Below, one piece after another: positions 23,075-30,527 of a stretch of 37,758 nt of DNA. The translations under genes and the position numbers were made by a program. Below the pieces are notes generated by a model. It did not search any database, had not been told where the DNA came from, and saw only the letters and a program-made list of their open reading frames with translations. Every line of letters starts with the position of its first letter. The first letter of the stretch is position 1. Source of the stretch: an uncultured Lachnospiraceae bacterium (GTDB lineage: Bacteria; Bacillota; Clostridia; Lachnospirales; Lachnospiraceae); NCBI GenBank assembly GCA_949840465.1, contig CATKXE010000024.1, positions 1 through 37,758 of the forward strand, written 5' to 3'.

Positions 23075-24364
23075 ATGTTTGCGGACAGAGCAAAAATATG
23101 GATTCGGTCGGGGAAAGGCGGAGACGGGCACTGTAGTTTCCGCAGGGAGATGTATGTGGCCAACGGCGGCCCTGACGGCGGAGACGGCGGCAAGGGCGGA
23201 GACCTGATCTTTGAAGTAGACGAAGGATTAAATACACTGGTGGATTTCCGCCATAAGCGAAAATTTTCAGCGGAAGACGGGCAGGAGGGAGGAAAACGCC
23301 GCTGCCATGGAAAGAGCGGCAGGGATCTTGTGTTAAAAGTCCCGGCAGGAACCGTGGTCAAGGAGGCAGCCAGCGGGAAAGTGATTGCGGATCTGTCCGG
23401 AGACAATCGTCGGCAGATCGTGCTCAAAGGCGGAAGAGGCGGCCTTGGGAACCAGCATTTTGCAACCGCTACCATGCAGGTGCCCAAATATGCCCAGCCC
23501 GGCCGGCCGGCCATGGAACTGGAAGTGTTGTTAGAGCTAAAGGTCATTGCCGATGTGGGACTTGTGGGCTTTCCGAATGTCGGAAAATCTACATTACTCT
23601 CACGGGTCACCAATGCGGAGCCTAAGATTGCCAATTATCATTTTACCACACTGAATCCGAATCTGGGGGTTGTAGATCTGGATGGTGGAAAGGGCTTTGT
23701 CATGGCAGATATTCCCGGCCTCATTGAAGGCGCTTCTGAGGGTGTAGGGCTGGGGCATGAATTTCTGAGGCATATTGAGCGGACCAAGATGATGATTCAT
23801 GTGGTCGATGCCGCAGGGACGGAAGGCCGTGACCCCATTGATGACATTTATAAGATTAATGAAGAGTTAAAGGCCTATAATCCGGAAATTGCAGGCCGTC
23901 CTCAGGTCATTGCCGCCAATAAGATTGATCTGATCTGTTTTGGGGATGAGGATCCGGTGGAACGGCTGAAAAAAGAATTTGAGCCAAAGGGAATTCGTGT
24001 ATTTCCGATTTCAGGTGTCTCCGGTCAGGGAATCCGGGAACTCCTTTACTATGTGGCGGATGAACTACAGAAACTGGACAAGACTCCGATCGTGTTTAAG
24101 CAGGAGTATTTTCCGGAAGAGGAGCTCATGTACGAAGAACTGCCGTATACCGTGGAAATTGAAGACGGGATTTACGTAGTGGAAGGGCCGAAGATTGAAA
24201 AGATGCTGGGTTATACCAATCTGGATGCAGAAAAGGGGTTTGCCTTTTTCCAGCGCTTTTTGGAAAATACAGGAATTCTGGACGATTTAGAGGCCGCCGG
24301 GATTCAGGACGGAGATACCGTAAAAATGTACGGCCTGCAGTTTGAATACCTAAAGCACCATTAA
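23075..24364 (+). CDS. obgE: GTPase ObgE/CgtA
   Basis: A 429-residue ribosome-associated GTPase needed for 50S assembly. The N-terminal glycine-rich Obg fold (1-158) shows SGKGGDGHCSFRRE and GGPDGGDGGKGGD. The G domain has GFPNVGKST, DIPGLIEGASEGVGLG and NKIDL. A C-terminal OCT domain (about 350-429, MYEELPYTVE...VEGPKIEKMLGYTNLD) is present. The ATG at 23075 has AGGAGA at 23061-23066; the earlier in-frame ATG at 23051 precedes that site and is unlikely. First gene of obgE-yhbY-nadD-yqeK-rsfS, next to rpmA as in most Firmicutes. Confidence 0.97.
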   Translation: MFADRAKIWIRSGKGGDGHCSFRREMYVANGGPDGGDGGKGGDLIFEVDEGLNTLVDFRHKRKFSAEDGQEGGKRRCHGKSGRDLVLKVPAGTVVKEAASGKVIADLSGDNRRQIVLKGGRGGLGNQHFATATMQVPKYAQPGRPAMELEVLLELKVIADVGLVGFPNVGKSTLLSRVTNAEPKIANYHFTTLNPNLGVVDLDGGKGFVMADIPGLIEGASEGVGLGHEFLRHIERTKMMIHVVDAAGTEGRDPIDDIYKINEELKAYNPEIAGRPQVIAANKIDLICFGDEDPVERLKKEFEPKGIRVFPISGVSGQGIRELLYYVADELQKLDKTPIVFKQEYFPEEELMYEELPYTVEIEDGIYVVEGPKIEKMLGYTNLDAEKGFAFFQRFLENTGILDDLEAAGIQDGDTVKMYGLQFEYLKHH

Positions 24365-24385
24365 ATGAAAAACAGGGAGGAAGAT

Positions 24386-24724
24386 ATGACAACGAAGCAA
24401 CGGGCGTATTTAAAAAGCCTTGCAATGACGATGGATCCGATTTTTCAGATCGGAAAGTCAAGTATTACCCCCGGGCTCACGCAGGCAATCGCGGAAGCAT
24501 TAGAGTCCAGAGAACTCGTCAAGATCAGTGTACTCCAAAATTGTACGGACGATCCGGGGGAACTTGCGCAGATGATCGCAGAGCGAACACAGTCCCAAGT
24601 CGTACAGGTCATTGGCAAGAAAATCGTATTGTACAAAGAAGGGAAGGAAGAAAAGAAAAAAATCATTCTTCCATCTGCGAGTCACGCCGATAAGAGAGAC
24701 GTGGGCAAAGGCAAGGACAGGTGA
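24386..24724 (+). CDS. yhbY: YhbY-type CRM-domain RNA-binding protein
   Basis: A 112-residue protein with a CRS1/YhbY domain: TKQRAYLKSLA, PIFQIGKSSITPG (the GxxG-like loop), ELVKISVLQNC and QVIGKKIVLYK. E. coli YhbY binds pre-50S particles. The ATG at 24386 has GGGAGG five bases upstream, better than the ATG at 24365. The lysine-rich tail is variable. It overlaps or abuts nadD, whose ATG comes five bases after this stop. Confidence 0.92.
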   Translation: MTTKQRAYLKSLAMTMDPIFQIGKSSITPGLTQAIAEALESRELVKISVLQNCTDDPGELAQMIAERTQSQVVQVIGKKIVLYKEGKEEKKKIILPSASHADKRDVGKGKDR

Positions 24725-24728
24725 TCGG

Positions 24729-25331
24729 ATGAAAATCGGAATTATGGGAGGAACCTTTGATCCGATCCACATTGGCCATTTGCTGTTGGGAGAATTTGCA
24801 TATGAGGATTTTGGCCTGCATGAGATCTGGTTTCTTCCGAACGGGAATCCTCCCCACAAACAGCAGGATGAGGATCAAGATGCTCTTAGTCACCGTGTGG
24901 AGATGATCCGAAGGGCGATTAAGGGTGTCCCTTATTTTAAATTATGCCTGCATGAAGCAAAAGCGACAGAGCATTCTTACACGTATAAGACAATGCGGGA
25001 ACTGAATGCGCTTTATCCTGAAGATGATTTTTATTTTATCCTGGGAGCGGATTCTTTATTTTCCATTGAAGAATGGAAGTATTTCCGGGAGATTTTTCCA
25101 ACCTGTACTATTCTGGCGGCCATGAGGGATGACAAGGATGTGACGGATATGCGGGAAAAAATTCTTGGCCTGGAGCAAAAATACTGGGCGAAAATCCGGA
25201 TTCTACAGGCGCCTTTGCTTGAAATTTCCTCTACCACGCTCCGTAAACGCGCCGCTATGGGCCGGAGCATCTATTATATGGTACCGGATGCAGTGGCAGA
25301 ATACATCAAAAAATATGACTTGTACCGGTAG
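24729..25331 (+). CDS. nadD: Nicotinate-nucleotide adenylyltransferase
   Basis: A 200-residue enzyme that converts nicotinate mononucleotide and ATP to deamido-NAD. The nucleotidyltransferase motif GGTFDPIHIGH (residues 7-17) and the late ISSTTLRKRA motif are both intact, with PNGNPPHK for substrate binding. The ATG at 24729 is supported by family alignment; the longer ORF that starts at 24612 only overlaps yhbY. Placed between yhbY and yqeK as in Bacillus and many clostridia. Confidence 0.96.
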   Translation: MKIGIMGGTFDPIHIGHLLLGEFAYEDFGLHEIWFLPNGNPPHKQQDEDQDALSHRVEMIRRAIKGVPYFKLCLHEAKATEHSYTYKTMRELNALYPEDDFYFILGADSLFSIEEWKYFREIFPTCTILAAMRDDKDVTDMREKILGLEQKYWAKIRILQAPLLEISSTTLRKRAAMGRSIYYMVPDAVAEYIKKYDLYR

Positions 25332-25413
25332 TGTAAAGTATCGTATGAAACATGGTTTTTGAATTCAAATTGCTGCGCAAATTGGTTATTCTATCATCAA
25401 AAGAGGAAACAAG

Positions 25414-26016
25414 ATGACGACAGACCTGGAGAAAATTCAAAAGAAGCTTGAAAAAAAATTAAAAAAGGAACGTTATCAGCATACGTTAGGCGTCATGTAT
25501 ACGGCAGGCTCTCTTGCTATGCGCTATAATGAGAATCTTGAAGAAGCCCTGACAGCCGGGCTTTTGCATGACTGTGGAAAATACTGTGCTGTAAAGGATC
25601 AGATAAAGTTATGTCAGAAGCATCATATACAGCTGACACCCGCAGAATTGGAAACTCCTGCATTGATCCACGCAAAACTTGGGGCATATCTGGCTGAAAA
25701 AAAATATGGGATTGAGAATCCAAGGGTTCTGGATGCAATCCGCTATCATACAACAGGGCGTCCGCATATGTCCATGATGGATAAGATTATCTATCTGGCA
25801 GATTATATTGAACCCAACCGGAAAATAATCCCCGGACTTGCAATGATTCGTCAGCTGTCCTTTACTAATATTGAGCAGGCGGTATGCCAATGTGCAAATT
25901 CTACATTAAAATATCTAGAAAAATCCAGATGTTTTATCGATCCAATGACACAACAGACCTATGAATATTATAAAAACAACAATGATCAAATTAAGAAGGA
26001 GACGAAAGGAGAGTAG
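25414..26016 (+). CDS. yqeK: YqeK-type HD-domain bis(5'-nucleosyl)-tetraphosphatase
   Basis: A 200-residue HD-domain hydrolase. Family members from Firmicutes cleave diadenosine tetraphosphate symmetrically. Metal-binding residues are visible: H in RYQHTLGV, HD in LLHDCGK, and the later HAKLGA, RYHTTGR and YLADYIEPNR. Normal length. AAAGAGG precedes the ATG. The 82-base gap after nadD has no clear promoter, so it is probably part of the same operon. Confidence 0.94.
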   Translation: MTTDLEKIQKKLEKKLKKERYQHTLGVMYTAGSLAMRYNENLEEALTAGLLHDCGKYCAVKDQIKLCQKHHIQLTPAELETPALIHAKLGAYLAEKKYGIENPRVLDAIRYHTTGRPHMSMMDKIIYLADYIEPNRKIIPGLAMIRQLSFTNIEQAVCQCANSTLKYLEKSRCFIDPMTQQTYEYYKNNNDQIKKETKGE

Positions 26017-26019
26017 TTT

Positions 26020-26376
26020 ATGACAGAAGAGCCAAAAAAAATGGCGAAAATCGCCTACCATGCTCTGGCAGATAAAAAGGGAGAAGATATCAAAATCATT
26101 GATATTGGAGGGGTATCTGTCCTTGCCGATTATTTTCTGATAGCAAGCGGCTCCAATGAAAGCCAGATTCGCGCCATGGTGGACAATGTGGAAGAAGAGC
26201 TGTTAAAGGCCGGGTACTCTGTAAAACAGAGGGAAGGCTATGGAAGCGGAAGCTGGGTACTCATGGACTTTGGTGATATCATCGTCCATGTCTTTGACAG
26301 AGAAAACCGCCTGTTTTATGATCTGGAACGCATCTGGCGGGATGGAAAAACGATTGATATTGAGAATTTGTCTTAA
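26020..26376 (+). CDS. rsfS: Ribosomal silencing factor RsfS
   Basis: A 118-residue protein of the RsfS/Iojap family, which binds L14 and blocks 30S-50S joining in poor growth. Conserved parts: DIKIIDIGGVSVLADYFLIA, SGSNESQIRAM, GSGSWVLMDFGDIIVHVF and FYDLERIW. It starts three bases after yqeK, with GAAAGGAG as ribosome binding site. Last gene of the obgE cluster, followed by a repeat and a two-way terminator. Confidence 0.97.
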   Translation: MTEEPKKMAKIAYHALADKKGEDIKIIDIGGVSVLADYFLIASGSNESQIRAMVDNVEEELLKAGYSVKQREGYGSGSWVLMDFGDIIVHVFDRENRLFYDLERIWRDGKTIDIENLS

Positions 26377-26385
26377 AAACAGTCA

Positions 26386-26557
26386 AAAAAGCAGGCATGC
26401 ATCCGGTGCGACAGACAATAAACCGCCGCGCGGTATAGGTGTACATTCCGTTTCGGCCGCTGCTAAGTGCCACTGGAACTTAGCAACAACTCTCGCGTCA
26501 GTCGCCAAATAGACATACAAAAACATGTCCGCCTGGCTCGTTGCTTTGCGGGAATAA
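26386..26557 (-). repeat. Interspersed repeat copy R5 (diverged, near full length)
   Basis: On the minus strand it begins TTATTCCCGCAAAGCAACGA, then GGACATGTTTTTGTATGTCT, GGCGACTGACGCGAGAGTTG and a TTGCTAAGTTCC / TTAGCAGC-like hairpin, then GGCCGAAAC. The 3' third is degraded; its limit near 26386 (GTCAAA) is approximate. Confidence 0.7.
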
Positions 26558-26573
26558 ACATAATTTTTTAGTG

Positions 26574-26607
26574 AAAGAAGCCCACCGCCCAGTCTGTGGG
26601 CTTCTTT
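26574..26607. terminator. Two-way terminator between rsfS and lexA
   Basis: AAAGAAGCCCAC (26574-26585) and GTGGGCTTCTTT (26596-26607), a 12-bp stem with a 10-base loop. A-rich and T-rich flanks lie on both sides, suiting the convergent rsfS and lexA genes. Confidence 0.8.
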
Positions 26608-26648
26608 CGACGGCTACTTAAGTGCAGCCGCATGCTTTTTTTGCAGGA

Positions 26649-27266
26649 TTAATCAAAGAAGCGGAACACTCCGATCACCTTGCCTAATATCACCACATCT
26701 TTTACCAGAATCGGCTCCATGAAGTCATTCTCTGGCTGCAGGCGGATAAAGCCGTCTTCTTTATAAAAGGTCTTGACCGTAGCTCCATCTTCAATCAAAG
26801 CTGCCACCATATCTCCGTCAGACGCTGTATTCTCTTCCTGAATCAGAACATAATCTCCGTCAAGGATACCCGCATTCACCATGCTTTCTCCCTGAACCAC
26901 CAGAAGATACGTCTGCTTGTTGGGAAGCATCTCGACCGGAACAGGGAAGTAGTTCTCAATATTCTCCTGAGCGAGAAGAGGTTCTCCCGCCGCAATATGC
27001 CCGATGATTGGCACATTCACGACTTCCCGGCGGGTTAGGTTAAAGGTATCATCTAAAATCTCAATCGCCCGCGGCTTTGTCGGGTCACGATGGATATAGC
27101 CGTTCTTTTCCAAAGTCTCCAGATGTGAGTGAACAGAAGAGGTGGATTTTAGATTCACTGCCTCGCAGATCTCCCGTACAGAAGGCGGAAAGCCTCTGGT
27201 TAAAATCTGTGACTTAATATATGTTAGGATCTCTTCCTGCTTTTTAGTAATTTTTCCCTGTGGCAT
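26649..27266 (-). CDS. lexA: SOS repressor LexA
   Basis: A 205-residue repressor. The winged HTH (1-70) contains PPSVREICEAVNLKSTSSVHSHL. The self-cleavage site is the A93-G94 bond in HIAAGEPL, with catalytic S128 (GESM) and K165 (ATVKTFY) of the S24 peptidase domain. AAGGAGG is eight bases upstream of the ATG. Three LexA-like boxes and its own promoter lie upstream, so it is autoregulated. Convergent with rsfS and divergent from an unassigned promoter. Confidence 0.97.
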   Translation of the reverse strand: MPQGKITKKQEEILTYIKSQILTRGFPPSVREICEAVNLKSTSSVHSHLETLEKNGYIHRDPTKPRAIEILDDTFNLTRREVVNVPIIGHIAAGEPLLAQENIENYFPVPVEMLPNKQTYLLVVQGESMVNAGILDGDYVLIQEENTASDGDMVAALIEDGATVKTFYKEDGFIRLQPENDFMEPILVKDVVILGKVIGVFRFFD

Positions 27267-27324
27267 AAGCGAACCTCCTTAAATGAAATTCCTGAATAAC
27301 GCTCTGAATAATTTCCTTTTTATA

Positions 27325-27353
27325 ATAATACCACATTCAAAGCAAAAAAGCAA
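27325..27353 (-). promoter_or_regulatory. Promoter of lexA
   Basis: On the minus strand TTGCTT (27348-27353), a 17-base spacer and TATTAT (27325-27330). A LexA-like box begins within the -35 element. Confidence 0.65.
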
Positions 27354-27414
27354 ACACTTGTTACGAAAATATGTTCGTATTTTTTGGAAATTTCTATTGA
27401 CAAACACTTGTTCA
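27351..27414. promoter_or_regulatory. Three LexA boxes between lexA and the divergent promoter
   Basis: Compared with the Gram-positive consensus CGAAC-N4-GTTCG, three sites are seen: CAAACACTTGTTAC (27351-27364, 7 of 10 matches), CGAAAATATGTTCG (27364-27377, 9 of 10) and CAAACACTTGTTCA (27401-27414, 8 of 10). The first overlaps the lexA -35 box and the third lies in the spacer of the plus-strand promoter. Confidence 0.75.
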
Positions 27415-27425
27415 ACGTATATACT
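27397..27425 (+). promoter_or_regulatory. Strong LexA-overlapped promoter without an obvious gene
   Basis: A perfect TTGACA (27397-27402), 17-base spacer and TATACT (27420-27425). Transcription would start near 27432 and run into repeat R6. The only ORF at the start is a 20-codon reading frame (27430-27492) with no ribosome binding site. Confidence 0.7.
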
Positions 27426-27468
27426 TAAAATGCATGAAAGAACAGTAGTTCACAAACATGTATATTTA

Positions 27469-27640
27469 GTCAAAGACCCCGCGGCAAACTGACGGGATAT
27501 CTCATTTCCGGCGCAGCAAGCTTCTACACTCTGTTTTGGTCGTTGCTAAATAAGTACCAGTAGCATTTAGCAACCCTCGTGGAGTTGACAAATGGACATA
27601 CAAACACATGCCCATTTGAATCGTTGCTTCACGGGAATAA
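27469..27640 (-). repeat. Interspersed repeat copy R6 (full length, 172 bp)
   Basis: On the minus strand it begins TTATTCCCGTGAAGCAACGA, then GGGCATGTGTTTGTATGTCC, GGTTGCTAAATGCTAC pairing with GTACTTATTTAGCAAC, then GACCAAAACAGAGTG and the end CCCGTCAGTTTGCCGCGGGG plus TCTTTGAC. The best complete copy. Confidence 0.85.
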
Positions 27641-27992
27641 TATTAAAGATCGTAGAATTTATATATTCTGTACAGTTTTTTTGCAATACATGTATACAAC
27701 TTTGAAATAGTGGTTTTGATGACTGATTACAACGCTGCAGAGAAGAGAGTGTATTACGTCTTTAAATGTATGCAATTATACAATAAGGACTGCATTTTTA
27801 ATGCTATGTGTCAGTAAAAAGGGAAATGCCCGCATATTTTGTATACATATATACATTTTAAATATCTATATTTACAGGCAAGTATGTCATTGCATCCGAT
27901 ATAATTTTGTTTCGTGAATTGGAACAATGTTATAAATCGGGTTTGTATTTCCGTTTGATGGCTGCCAGCAGCAGCTTTTACTATAGGGTAGA

Positions 27993-28047
27993 TTTTATTC
28001 CCGTGAAGCAACGAGTGAAGTGGACATGTGTTTGTATGTCCATTTGA
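27993..28047 (+). repeat. Interspersed repeat copy R7 (5' fragment)
   Basis: TTTTATTCCCGTGAAGCAAC followed by GA and GGACATGTGTTTGTATGTCC, then diverges. It shares the G-T variants of R6 and faces it in inverted orientation, 352 bases away. Confidence 0.8.
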
Positions 28048-28062
28048 TTTAAGATATTGTTA

Positions 28063-28206
28063 TGATATCAATACGTCCCCACGTATTTGATATAGATGTT
28101 CTATTATGGAAAGGTATGCGTACACCTTTCCATACATCTAAGGATAAGGAATTGAGAAGAATCGTCCATATGGGGTTTCTGTTCACGGAAAATCTTCTCA
28201 ATTCCT
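28063..28206. repeat. Run of three strong hairpins
   Basis: Hairpin 1: ATATCAATACGT and ACGTATTTGATAT around CCCC, with one bulge. Hairpin 2: TAGATGT (28092-28098) and TATGGAAAGGT (28105-28115) pairing with ACCTTTCCATA (28124-28134) and ACATCTA (28134-28140). Hairpin 3: AGGAATTGAGAAGA (28147-28160) and TCTTCTCAATTCCT (28193-28206). No ORF crosses them. Confidence 0.65.
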
Positions 28207-28431
28207 AATAAATCCAGACAGAATTTCTATAATTTTAGCATCTAAACCATACATAAACATTCTGAGCGTTATCTTTAATGGCCTGATTTTTAAATCCTCA
28301 GACAAAATACCTCGCCGCAAGCTATGTGGAATCATATCCTGAAAGATTAAATTTTTGCAATCTGGAAATATAGAAGCAGTAAAAACAGCAAAATAGATCT
28401 ATACGACAAATACCGATTTTTCCAAAAGATG

Positions 28432-28460
28432 TGGACAAAAATCCGGATTTATGCTACAAT
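28432..28460 (+). promoter_or_regulatory. Promoter of the tyrosine recombinase gene
   Basis: TGGACA (28432-28437), 17-base spacer, TACAAT (28455-28460); leader of about 53 bases. Confidence 0.7.
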
Positions 28461-28519
28461 ATATAAATCTGGACAATTTATGGGGAAAAAAGGGTTAGAA
28501 AATTAAGGGGTGATCTATA

Positions 28520-29587
28520 ATGGCTGATACCAATACGAAAACATACCATGAACAGCTTTACATTGACGATACCTTGCGTCTGCGGGAGATATTGAAGACC
28601 CTTCCGCCTTTTGCAAAGGATTATTTCCGGGCTGTGGAACCACAGACATCCGCAAGGACCCGGATTTCTTATGCGTATGATATACGGGTCTTTTTCCATT
28701 TTCTTATGGAGAATAATCCGGTGTATAAAAATTATTCTGTAGATCAGTTTACGGTACAGGATTTAGAGCGCATCGAGCCGATTGATATTGAGGAATATCA
28801 GGAATATCTGAAGGTGTATAAAAATCCGGAAGAAAAACAGATTACCAATGCAGAAAAAGGATTATCCCGGAAGATGTCTGCATTGCGAAGTTTTTACGGA
28901 TATTTCTTCAAACATCAGGTTATCACTAAAAATCCTGCATTGCTTGTGGATATGCCCAAGCTGCATGACAAGGCGATCATCCGTCTGGATACGGACGAGG
29001 TTGCCATGCTTCTGGACTATATTGAACATGGCGGCAGCCAGTATACCGGGCAGCGCAAAGTATACTATGAAAAGACGAAGAACCGGGATTTTGCCATTAT
29101 CATTTTATTGTTGGGCACCGGAATCCGTGTGTCAGAATGCGTCGGCCTGGATATTCAGGACGTAGATTTTAAGAATAACGGAATCAGGGTTGTGCGGAAA
29201 GGCGGCAATGAAATGGTTGTATACTTCGGTGAAGAGGTCGAAAACGCATTGAAGATGTATCTCTATACAACAAGGAAAACGGTCACTCCTCTTCCCGGCC
29301 ATGAAAATGCGCTCTTCCTCTCCACCCAGAGACGGCGGATCGGCGTGCAGGCCGTGGAAAATATGGTCAAAAAATATGCAAAGGAAGTCACGCCCAATAA
29401 GAAAATCACACCGCACAAGCTGCGCAGCACTTACGGTACGGCACTTTATAAAGAAACCGGCGATATTTATCTGGTTGCGGACGTCCTTGGGCACAAGGAC
29501 GTGAATACAACGAAGAAGCATTATGCAGCCATTGATGAAAACCGCCGCCGTCAGGCAGCCGGTGCTGTAAAGCTGCGTGAACCATAA
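28520..29587 (+). CDS. XerC/XerD-like tyrosine recombinase
   Basis: A 355-residue site-specific recombinase. The N-terminal SAM-like core-binding domain (about 30-145) is followed by the catalytic domain with the full set of residues: R203 (GTGIRVSE), K227 (VRKGG), H299 and R302 (HKLRST), H325 (LGHKD) and the nucleophile Y335 (TTKKHYA). It is about 50 residues longer than typical XerC/D because of a longer N-terminus and an insert near 170-188 (HGGSQYTGQRKVYYEKTKN). Such Xer-like proteins with the same insert occur widely in clostridia and may serve chromosome dimer resolution. AAGGGGTGAT precedes the ATG. No att or dif-like site was recognised nearby. Confidence 0.92.
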   Translation: MADTNTKTYHEQLYIDDTLRLREILKTLPPFAKDYFRAVEPQTSARTRISYAYDIRVFFHFLMENNPVYKNYSVDQFTVQDLERIEPIDIEEYQEYLKVYKNPEEKQITNAEKGLSRKMSALRSFYGYFFKHQVITKNPALLVDMPKLHDKAIIRLDTDEVAMLLDYIEHGGSQYTGQRKVYYEKTKNRDFAIIILLLGTGIRVSECVGLDIQDVDFKNNGIRVVRKGGNEMVVYFGEEVENALKMYLYTTRKTVTPLPGHENALFLSTQRRRIGVQAVENMVKKYAKEVTPNKKITPHKLRSTYGTALYKETGDIYLVADVLGHKDVNTTKKHYAAIDENRRRQAAGAVKLREP

Positions 29588-29591
29588 AATA

Positions 29592-29629
29592 CCATGTCCA
29601 CCTTAGCTCGTTGCTTCGCAGGAATAAAA
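29592..29629 (-). repeat. Interspersed repeat copy R8 (5' fragment)
   Basis: On the minus strand TTATTCCTGCGAAGCAACGA, then GGTGGACATGG, where it stops. It fills most of the gap between the recombinase and TtcA-like genes. Confidence 0.7.
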
Positions 29630-29648
29630 TAAGAAAGGGACAGACAGC

Positions 29649-30410
29649 ATGGAATTACAGCGTTTACTGAGTTTTACAAGAAAAGCAGTGGATGAATATT
29701 CAATGATACAAAAAGGCGACCATATTGCAGTGGGAATCTCCGGCGGAAAAGACAGCCTGACACTGCTCTATGCCCTGCATGGATTGAAACGCTTCTATCC
29801 AAACCCGTTTGAATTGAGCGCGATAACCGTGAATTTGGGATTTCCGGACTTTGATCTGTCACCGATCCATGAATTATGCGGTAAACTACAGATTCCTTAC
29901 CGGGTTGTAGAATCTGATATTTATCAGATTCTTTTCGAGGTGCGCAGGGAAACGAATCCCTGCTCTCTGTGTGCTAAGATGCGTAAAGGGGCTTTGAATC
30001 AGGCGGCAAAAGAAATGGGGTGCAGCAAGGTCGCCTATGCACATCATACGGATGATATCATTGAGACTATGCTGCTTTCCCTGATATTTGAAGGCAGGTT
30101 CCACTCCTTTTCTCCAAAGACCTATTTAGACCGGATGGATCTGACAGTCATCCGCCCCCTGATGTTTGTAAAGGAAGCAGATATACTCGGTTTCCAGAAT
30201 CAATACCAGCTTCCGGTTGTAAAAAACAAATGTCCGGTGGACGGATATACCAAACGCCAATATGCAAAAGAACTTTTAGTTCAGCTTAATTTGGATCATC
30301 CGGGTGCAAAAGAAAGGATGTTCTCGGCAATTCTGAATGGGAACATCAAAGGATGGCCTAAACGGACTCCCCATAGGACTAATAGGACTGGTATAATCCA
30401 AACTAATTAA
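29649..30410 (+). CDS. TtcA/TtuA-family tRNA 2-thiolation enzyme
   Basis: A 253-residue PP-loop ATPase. The ATP-binding motif is SGGKDS (31-36). The three cysteines that hold a [4Fe-4S] cluster in TtcA are present: C105 and C108 (PCSLCAKMR) and C195 (KNKCPVDGYTKR). KVAYAHHTDDIIETMLLSL is also typical. By family, it thiolates a tRNA base, such as C32 in TtcA; the precise position cannot be read from sequence. GAAAGGGAC precedes the ATG. The C-terminus (GWPKRTPHRTNRTG) is basic and low in conservation. Possibly cotranscribed with the recombinase. Confidence 0.88.
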   Translation: MELQRLLSFTRKAVDEYSMIQKGDHIAVGISGGKDSLTLLYALHGLKRFYPNPFELSAITVNLGFPDFDLSPIHELCGKLQIPYRVVESDIYQILFEVRRETNPCSLCAKMRKGALNQAAKEMGCSKVAYAHHTDDIIETMLLSLIFEGRFHSFSPKTYLDRMDLTVIRPLMFVKEADILGFQNQYQLPVVKNKCPVDGYTKRQYAKELLVQLNLDHPGAKERMFSAILNGNIKGWPKRTPHRTNRTGIIQTN

Positions 30411-30415
30411 CCCTA

Positions 30416-30513
30416 TGTTCCGCAACCGACCGAAACGCAGTGCAGGCCAAATACCCCGCAGCCCGCTGCGCTGGAGATTTAATACCCCGTCAGCTTGCCG
30501 CGGGGTATTTGAC
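30416..30513 (+). repeat. Interspersed repeat copy R9 (3' half)
   Basis: Contains CGCAACCGACCGAAACGCAG, TGCAGGCCAAATACCCCGCA and ends CCCCGTCAGCTTGCCGCGGG then GTATTTGAC, matching the 3' halves of R3 and R6. The 5' half is missing. AATACCCCG (30481-30489) pairs with CGGGGTATT (30501-30509), a possible terminator for the convergent flanking genes. Confidence 0.75.
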
Positions 30514-30527
30514 TTTCCCGCAGTTCC

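Larger units (their letters stand above)
27267..28519. other. Gene-poor region between lexA and the recombinase gene
   Basis: About 1.25 kb without a supported protein gene. In order: lexA promoter and LexA boxes, the orphan plus-strand promoter, repeat R6 (27469-27640), an AT-rich segment (27641-27992), inverted repeat copy R7 (27993-28047), a run of three hairpins (28063-28206), about 220 AT-rich bases with nothing recognised, and the recombinase promoter. A 32-codon ORF at 27719-27817 has no ribosome binding site and is not called. Confidence 0.7.

Noticed and set aside
27719..27817. 32-codon plus-strand ORF downstream of repeat R6
   Set aside because: No ribosome binding site, no recognised family and far from the candidate SOS promoter.
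27811..28011. 66-codon minus-strand ORF in the gene-poor region
   Set aside because: Its TTG start lies inside repeat R7, there is no ribosome binding site and the protein matches nothing I know.
28400..28520. Possible dif or att site beside the recombinase
   Set aside because: No sequence resembling the Firmicute dif consensus was found upstream or downstream of the gene.
7192..30513. Repeats considered as a CRISPR array
   Set aside because: Copies are far apart, in both orientations, long and without regular spacers; no cas genes are present.
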